A stretch of 64,000 nt of DNA from Varanus komodoensis. Lineage: Eukaryota; Chordata; Lepidosauria; Squamata; Varanidae. The position numbers and the translations under genes are program-made. The notes below the pieces were generated by a model. That model saw only the letters and a program-made list of their open reading frames with translations. It searched no databases and was not told the DNA's origin. This document shows positions 57,990 to 64,000 of this stretch, piece after piece. Each line of letters begins with the position of its first letter. Position 1 is the first letter of the stretch. The DNA lies in the NCBI RefSeq assembly GCF_004798865.1, contig NW_025335641.1:15102792-15166791 (forward strand), read 5' to 3'.

Positions 57990-58080
57990 TTGCCACAAAA
58001 CTAACACACTTATTCTGGCATAAGCTTTTGGTGAATATAGGCCACTTGCTCAGATGCAAAGCATGTGAGGAAGAGTTTCA
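57990..58080 (-). repeat. Dispersed repeat fragment with hammerhead-like core
   Basis: On the minus strand: GCATCTGAGCAAGTGGCC, then CACCAAAAGCTTATGCCAGA and AATAAGTGTGTTAG. I remember intact relatives as carrying CTGATGA, a short stem and CGAAAGCTTATGC. The family name is not known to me. See findings. Confidence 0.4.
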
Positions 58081-58084
58081 CATT

Positions 58085-58970
58085 TATTCAGAGTACAGAA
58101 GGTGGAGGTAGGGAAAGGAATGTAAACAGGTCAGAGCATATTAAATACAGAAAGTACAGACACTGACAATCACATTATTAACAGTGGTCATTCACAGTGC
58201 AGTTTTGCTGAAAACACAAACATCCTGACACTAAGTAAGCCAATTATCACATTCAGTGTGATATATATGTGTATGTGTGTATATATATATATATAGTCTC
58301 TTTAAATTGAGAAGGTAACTCATCGTCACAATAAAATAAAGTACCTCCTTAAAACATGAAATGTGCACAAATCAAAATTAGCCTGATTTGTTTTAACACA
58401 ATCATTTACAGATGTTAATATATTTGGTTGTTGAATCTGGGATATTAAATTCTAGGTCCCTAATGAAGTCAGTGCCCCTGTCTTAATTCTCCATCTTTAA
58501 CAATATTCATTTCTCAATTGCTCTGCTTTTTTCTTTTCCTATTATACAGACCGGAGCCTAGGGATATGCTGATGTGCAGTCCAGCTTGTTTGAATCTGCT
58601 GCTTCTGATCCAGCGATAGGAAGGAGGCTATGTACTTTCTGTGTGGCAGATCATGCACTTAAAAAAACCATGCTGAGGAAATTTGCTCAAATCACACAAT
58701 TCGCATCAGTGGGTACAAATAGCATGATATGCACTATGCATGGCATTGGAAGCCAGAAACTGCATGGTTTTATTTATATATTTACAGGATGTCTATAGTG
58801 CTCCACATCCAAACAGATTCTGGAACATAGGGGTTTAAAACAAAGGTGGAAGCTCCAGCCTTTCTTAGAGATGGAAGTCCATGAGCCATCTTGACCCACA
58901 CGACAGCAAGCCAATGCGAGTGAGGGGATAATGAACTAGAATCCTCTGTCAGATTCCTCACAGGACCCTG
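58085..58970. other. Unassigned stretch with a TA/TG microsatellite
   Basis: A (TA/TG)n run lies at 58262-58297. No gene recognised. The 58574-58798 frame has no motif. Confidence 0.45.
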
Positions 58971-58975
58971 CATGA

Positions 58976-59208
58976 TCCAGTGTGGTGTAGTGGTTAGAAA
59001 CTTGGCGTGGGACTCAGGAGATGTGAGTTTGATTCTCCACTCATCCATGCAGTTCTCTGGGTCTCTTTGGCTCAGTCACTAACTCTGAGCATTCCCTACA
59101 TTCTGAGTTGCGGTGAGATTAAGATGAAAGAGGGGAAGTATGTTTGCCACCTTAGATTCCTTCCAAGAGGGGAAAAAAACTGGAATATTAATATAAAAAT
59201 AAATAAAT
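58976..59208 (+). mobile_element. tRNA-derived SINE, diverged copy
   Basis: The head is CCAGTGTGGTGTAGTGGTTA, then GAGTTTGATTCTCC at the B box. The body is TTTGGCTCAGTCACTAACTC and the tail ATAAAAATAAATAAAT. Same family as 39028-39260, more diverged. Confidence 0.75.
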
Positions 59209-59298
59209 CTCAGAGCAAGAGTTGTTCCTCCACAGTTGTGACATCTGCAGTACAAATGCGTAACTGGGTTTTTTTTTCTGCACTTGTATATCTAACTG

Positions 59299-59641
59299 CA
59301 GGTGGCGCAGTGGTTTAAACCGCTGTGCTGCTGGGCTGGTTGATCGAAAGGTCACCGGTTCGAATCTGCACAACGGAGTGAGTTCCCATTGCTCCGTCCC
59401 AGCTCCTGCCAACCTTGCAGTTCAAAAGCATGCAAATGCAAGTAGATAAAAAGGTACCACTTCGGTGGGCAGGTAACAGCATTCTGTGCACTTCGGTGTT
59501 TGGTCATGCCAGCCACATGACCACGGAGACTGTCTGCGGACAAACACTGGCTCCTTCCGCTAGGAAACGGAGATGAGCACCGCCCCCTAGAGTCAGGCAT
59601 GACTGGACTTAATGTCAAGGGGAAATGTATACCTTTACTAT
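59299..59641 (+). mobile_element. tRNA-derived SINE with BovB-like 3' tail
   Basis: The A-box region is GGTGGCGCAGTGGTTTAAAC. The B box is GGTTCGAATC (59357-59366). The body contains CAGCTCCTGCCAACCTTGCA and CCAGCCACATGACC. The 3' end, AGTCAGGCATGACTGGACTT then AATGTCAAGGGG, resembles the BovB terminus GTCGGACACGACT. This is the squamate SINE type thought to depend on a BovB/RTE reverse transcriptase. Near full length. Confidence 0.85.
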
Positions 59642-59644
59642 ATT

Positions 59645-59815
59645 TAACTGAACAGGGAGCCATACATAGAAGGTAAAATATGAGATGGATTGATTCGATA
59701 AAAGAAGCCACAACATTTGAGTTAGCAAAAGCTGAGCAGGGCAGTGAAGGATAGGACATTTTGGAGAGTGCTCATTCATAGGGTTGCCATAAGTCAGAGA
59801 CAACTTGACAGCACA
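59645..59815 (+). mobile_element. RTE-related LINE 3' end (not BovB subfamily)
   Basis: The frame reads MRWIDSIKEATTFELAKAEQ, then ALIHRVAISQRQLDST, parallel to the BovB C-terminus (MRWLDGVTEAVGVSLGGL, then GVTKGRTRLCD). The nucleotide end, GGGTTGCCATAAGTCAGAGA then CAACTTGACAGCAC, differs from BovB. It begins directly after the SINE tail. Confidence 0.6.
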
Positions 59816-59819
59816 TAAA

Positions 59820-61398
59820 AAAACAGCCATGTCTGCATGCATGATTTCCCTGCTGCATCCTATTCTCAGGTGTGCCCAAGCACAGCTCCCTATAAAAAGC
59901 TTAAATTCTCTTTAAGAGATGAAATAGGGCAGGATTCCTTATTCATCAGCAATGCATGATATTTTGGGGAAAAGCCTGTACAGATGTTGTGAGCACAAAC
60001 TGTGAGCACAGACTGTTGGATCATAGTTCTTGTGCCAAGGACAGGATTTGCTGGACTCCTGCTAGTCTTGACTTAACCTGTATTTGGCCTTAGGAGGTCA
60101 GGTACGTAGAGAAGGAAGACAAATGACAAACAGAATGATCATGAAGTCTTTAAAAGGTAATCAGTTTCCTTCCAAGGACTTGAGTTCTTCACGCCCTGCT
60201 TTTCATGCTCATCTCTCTATTTTAGTCTTCCGTGATGTTGCCTACAATTATCACTCTTAAGTGTCAGAGCCAATTTTGCTTCACCACGCACACACAAACA
60301 CACAAGAACTAGATCTGCCCTGAAATCACCCTTGGCATTGGTTTGCCTGAAGTTTGCAAACAGTTCAGATCTCTGGCAAGAGTATCTGTCCGTTCTCTGG
60401 CAGATCCTTGGACAGGAAAGAATAGAGAAAGAGAGAAAAGGGGGGGGGGGTGGCACAAAGAGGAAGAAAAAGAGGACTGTCCCATTTCTGGTTCTAGCCC
60501 TGCCTTATTCTGGCTTTGATCCCAACCTGTGGCCAACATGTAGTCCCCAATACCTTACCTATAAGGCACTTGACAAGAAAGAAATTTGCCCACTGTAACT
60601 TATAAATACATCAAGAATTGAGTGGATTTCATGTGCTGGGTGCAGCACTGGTAAATTAATTATCACAACAAAACATAATCACACTGTATAATTCTACATG
60701 GGTCTACTCAGAGGTAAGCTCTATTGTGTTCAAAGGAATGCACCTCAAGCTATGTGGCTATAGGAGCACTGCGAGAGGCGGCCATTATTTATTTATTTTC
60801 AGAACTAAAGACTGCATTTATCTTTCCAGGACTTTCCCCCTTCATCATATCTGTTACCTTTGCAGCAACAGCTCGCTGCCTTGTGATGGAAGTGGTAATG
60901 GAACATGACATATTGTAACTCTTTACTTTCCCTGGACAGGGCAAAAGAAGGATGGGCACCCAAGGCTAGGCACATCAAGTGCTTTTGCAGTGGATCAAAA
61001 CAGATTAGAATGCAGTCCGTCACTTCGCTTCAGCATCTCCTTTACAAATCATCTGTGCACCGAGGCTTCGTGTGTTTGAAAGCAAATCGCACAGCCTCGA
61101 CGGAGCCAGTGCCGTAGGAGTCACTTATCATGCATCAACATTAGGAAGATCCTACCTTGATCTCTCAGGAACCCCTGACAAACCACTTTGTTCGAGAAAT
61201 TGCATTATAAGCATTTTGTGCTCATGGTAAACCAGAGTTTTAAAATGGGACTGGAGGCCCAGTGACAACAGTGGCAACAACAACAGCTGCTCCTCCTGCG
61301 TAGGACTGCATTGCCGAATCCTCCAGTTCAGCCCCTGCAGCAACCACTCAGACCTGAGTGGCTGAAATTTAAAATTTACTGAGTGTTGGTTGTGCCCA
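59820..61398. other. Unassigned stretch
   Basis: A 13-base unit (GTGAGCACAAACT) is duplicated at 59988-60014, a G run lies at 60440-60450, and a palindromic-repeat piece at 60695-60745. No gene recognised. Confidence 0.45.
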
Positions 61399-61399
61399 A

Positions 61400-61582
61400 A
61401 TAGGAAGAAGATTGATGGCAGAAGGAGAAGGGGACGGCAGAGGATGAGGTGGCTGGATGGAGTCACTGGGGCAGTGGGCGTGAGCTTGGGTGGACTCCGA
61501 GGGATGGTGGAGGACGGGAGAGCCTGGAGGAATGTTGTCCATATGGTTGTGATGGGTTGGGCACAACTTTGTGATTAATAAC
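61400..61582 (+). mobile_element. BovB LINE 3' end, 5'-truncated
   Basis: Encodes RRRRGRQRMRWLDGVTGAVG, then VSLGGLRGMVEDGRAWR, the BovB C-terminus. It ends GGGTTGGGCACAACTTTGTG and ATTAATAACAA. Opposite orientation to the main BovB copy. Severely truncated with no evident target duplication. Confidence 0.9.
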
Positions 61583-61584
61583 AA

Positions 61585-62275
61585 GGAATCAGCAACCAGA
61601 GACTTTAGCCATGGCCATGTAGGACTCCCAAGGCATGTCTGGCTTTTTTGGGGTTGCATCAAAGCCCTGGAGAGTTACCGTGTTCCCAAATGCAACTCCA
61701 GACAATACCCATGTTCATGTCACATCAGACCAGGTCAGGCACAAAGGAGGACGATGTGGGAAGAGGCAGCTTGTGTTCTGGCAGTCTAGCAAAAGCAAAG
61801 CAAAGCAGTCCCATGGTCAGGGAGAGGTAAAAGAGAGAGAAAGAGGTAGAGAACATGAAAGGAAAGTGGTCAGGGTGGATCAGACTCTTGCTTTAAGCAA
61901 AAGTAAAATGTGTTTTTGGCCCTCTACAACACAATTCCCTCAGTGCTCCTGATTGTAATTGATGCTAGACTTGCAAAACATGCCACTCTGATCTTTCTCC
62001 TCAAGGAAAGTGTAAAAATGGTTAGTGATTCCCATTCACTAAGCCTTTGCTTGTTTATAGCAAGACAGTAAATGTCCACATCATGATGGAAAACATCTTA
62101 GAGGAGCCATGTGTGAAAAGCTTCAATTTAAAAAGAATGACACATCACTAGTTCTTCATATAAAACCTTGGTGAGCATCATCTACAGGCACATTTCTGTC
62201 CAAGAAGCAGATTCCTTAGAGGTAAAAGTATTGATCTACATTTTGCTCCATTCTTGTGTGTCCAGCAGTTCATTG
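61585..62275. other. Unassigned non-coding stretch
   Basis: The 61635-61952 frame (105 codons) contains a purine-rich run and no domain. Confidence 0.45.
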
Positions 62276-62279
62276 TGTT

Positions 62280-63520
62280 GTATGTTCTTACAGCTGCTTA
62301 CTGTGAAGGGGAAAAACTAAAAATTAATTATAGTAAAACAAAGATTGTTGTCTTTGGCAAAAGAAATATGAATCATAGATGAACAATTAATGTTCAACAA
62401 ATACAGCAATGTCCCTCTTTTGAGTATTTGGGTATTACTTTCCACAAGCCCCTTTCATGGAAAACACAGCTATCTAACTGTTTTGGTAACTGCTCAGCAT
62501 AGTGTAGGTGTCATTTTGGCATTCTTTTATTCTAAAGAAGGGCAATTAGTTGCCCCTGCAAATAAAATATTCCAGGGCAAGGTGATAGCCCAGATGTTGT
62601 ACAGGGCTGAGATTTGGGGGTGGGAAAAGGTCATTGCCCAAAGTAACTTCTAAAGGAAGATCTTGAGCCTCCCCCAGAGCACTCCTGCTGCCTACTTAAG
62701 GATGGAAGTAGGGCTACCTTCCATCACTGTTAGATTGCCAGTCCATTATAAGAAATTAGAAAGCTTCAAGAATCCCACCTTGCCAACTCTGTTTTCTCCA
62801 TTACACAGTCAGGACTAAACCAATGGACTAAACTCTTGCATCCCGTTTTACAAATGTATTCCCTACCATCCTCGGATGAACGTCGATCCTGGGACAGAGA
62901 AAACATTAGAGATTGGCTCTTTGCAATCAAGGTGCCATTGTAGTCCAATCATCCAAATTTTCACCCTGGTACCATCAGTATAAAAAGCATAGGGGTTTTT
63001 CCCAGTACCTGGTTAACACAACCAGTGCCCCACTGAGAAAGGCTTTAACATCCCCCCACCTGCAGACAATTGTCTCTGCATCTCTTGAAGGGAGATACTG
63101 TGAGCTCCATGTTGAGCAATGCCTTTGGCCCTGTTGTGTTGGTCAAGCGGAGGACATCATTCATCAGATCCTCCACTGCTCCATTTACAATGAGACTGGG
63201 AGCAAATTATTAAAGGTATAAACACTTAAGGGCTTGAACCTTGAAAAACCAGTCTACCTCCTTGCAGACATGTCCCCAACAGTTGACAATCAAGTTGCCC
63301 CCTTTGCCCTGCTCTCATTTAAACTCAGAAAGAAATTTTTAACCTCTCAGTTGTAGCATTGGACCTTATTTTGTTGTAACCTTTTATTTATAACTTTTAT
63401 TATTTTATTTCATAATGTTACTGTCCCACTGTTTTATCATTACTATTTTATGGCACTTTTATGTTATGTTATGACTTATGGTTACAACAGTAAACTTATT
63501 TACTTACTTACTTTACAGTT
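62280..63520 (+). mobile_element. Non-LTR retrotransposon, 3' half, clade not identified
   Basis: Decayed frames in order resemble a LINE C-terminal half: SKTKIVVFGKRNMN near 62330, FEYLGITFHKPLSW near 62420, KVIAQMLYRAEIWGW near 62590, LPSSDERRSWDRENI near 62870, and a cysteine motif region CELHVEQCLWPCCVGQAEDI near 63100-63160 followed by HQILHCSIYNE. The last coding part (ALLSFKLRKKF) is near 63320. A TTACT-type tail lies at 63497-63516. It is none of the BovB, CR1, L2 or L1 types seen elsewhere here. R4 is one possibility. Several stops and frame changes. Confidence 0.55.
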
Positions 63521-63866
63521 GTAAAACTCAGCTGCATTTGCTTTCTTTTACCTGTCATAACAAGTAAATGAAACTCCTTCCTTATCTCAGAAAATGCCTG
63601 ACATATTTCTGTGGTAATTTTCATTGCTTAAATCATAAGAAAGGCAGATGTTTTGCCTGTGCTTCAAGTGGAGGTGTTGGTGCTCCAGCAGGCAAGAGCT
63701 TCTTCGTTTAGGTCAACAGAGGAAGGAGTTCCATGAACACAGATACACCCTGGTGTGTGAAATTAGAACCCTGCACACAGAGATGTAGATTTGTCATGAC
63801 TGAATACATGAGTGTATGCAGCTGTTTTCCTTTTCCTGGCAAACCGGGAAACCTGATTATCCAAGT

Positions 63867-64000
63867 CAGTGATTTTCAGCGGTGGAGCCACTGTGACTCC
63901 TGGCGCCACACTGAGAAGACCACTCAGACGCCTTTTCCTTTCCTTGGGACCGCCCCGTCTTAGTCCGGTGTTGATAGAGGGTCTGATCCCTCCATGACAT
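63867..64000. mobile_element. Possible hAT element, left end, cut by window
   Basis: CAGTGATTTTCAGCGGTGGA begins a GC-richer segment that runs to the end of the window. CAGTG-TTTTCA starts are common hAT termini. The right end is outside the window, so neither length nor target duplication can be checked. Confidence 0.35.

Noticed and set aside
59299-59370. A tRNA gene, suggested by good A and B boxes
   Set aside because: The arms do not fold into a cloverleaf with an acceptor stem, and the sequence continues into a SINE body and tail.
1-64000. Endogenous retrovirus or other LTR element
   Set aside because: I looked for paired long direct repeats, primer-binding sites and gag, protease or integrase motifs and saw none. 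All RT sequences here are of the non-LTR type.

Overview
This window looks like intergenic or deep intronic DNA from a squamate reptile, probably a lizard. The evidence is the repeat content. There is a near full-length BovB (RTE clade) LINE, several CR1 copies of the kind with 8-bp TTCTTATG or TTCTATGT tails, and L2-clade LINEs ending in a GC-rich hairpin plus a microsatellite tail. There is also an L1 ORF2 remnant, tRNA-derived SINEs (one with a BovB-like tail), and short hAT-like and piggyBac-like MITEs. I recognise no host gene. All open frames over about 100 codons are transposon protein, simple repeat or unsupported.

Layout. 1-5 kb: a CR1 copy (1925-4445) carrying a hAT MITE and an L2 3' end inside it. 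5-20 kb: scattered CR1 and L2 ends, a 5'-truncated L2 at 10317-11270, an old L2 at 15660-17095 and a degenerate 5-bp satellite at 19290-19432. 20-39 kb: mostly unique AT-rich DNA with isolated CR1 ends, a hAT MITE at 33533-33944, a degenerate 80-92 bp tandem repeat at 32515-32830 and possible conserved noncoding blocks. 39-41 kb: another CR1 copy with a SINE and an L2 end nested in it. 43.3-46.8 kb: the BovB element on the minus strand, flanked by a perfect 55-bp target-site duplication and split by a 100-N assembly gap whose two flanks repeat the same 24 bases. 46.97-47.13 kb: a piggyBac-type MITE with TTAA on both sides. 47-55 kb: mostly unique sequence with one possible exon. 55-58 kb: an L1 ORF2 remnant interrupted by an L2 copy, which makes a 447-codon chimeric open frame, and then by a second L2-like 3' end. 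58.9-61.6 kb: two tRNA-derived SINE types, an RTE 3' end and a BovB 3' end. 62.3-63.5 kb: the 3' half of a non-LTR element whose clade I cannot name. 63.87 kb: what looks like the left end of another hAT element, cut by the window edge.

The elements interact as LINE/SINE partners. The L2 3' hairpin resembles the tail of the 39.0 kb SINE, and the BovB terminus resembles the tail of the 59.3 kb SINE, consistent with SINEs borrowing LINE machinery. The nesting gives a relative order of activity: CR1 and L1 before hAT and L2. The strongest observations are the 55-bp duplication around BovB, the spurious gap, and the L1-L2 fused reading frame. No alignment or database search was run. Family names rest on recognition of protein motifs and termini, and most edges are good to about 10-20 bases.
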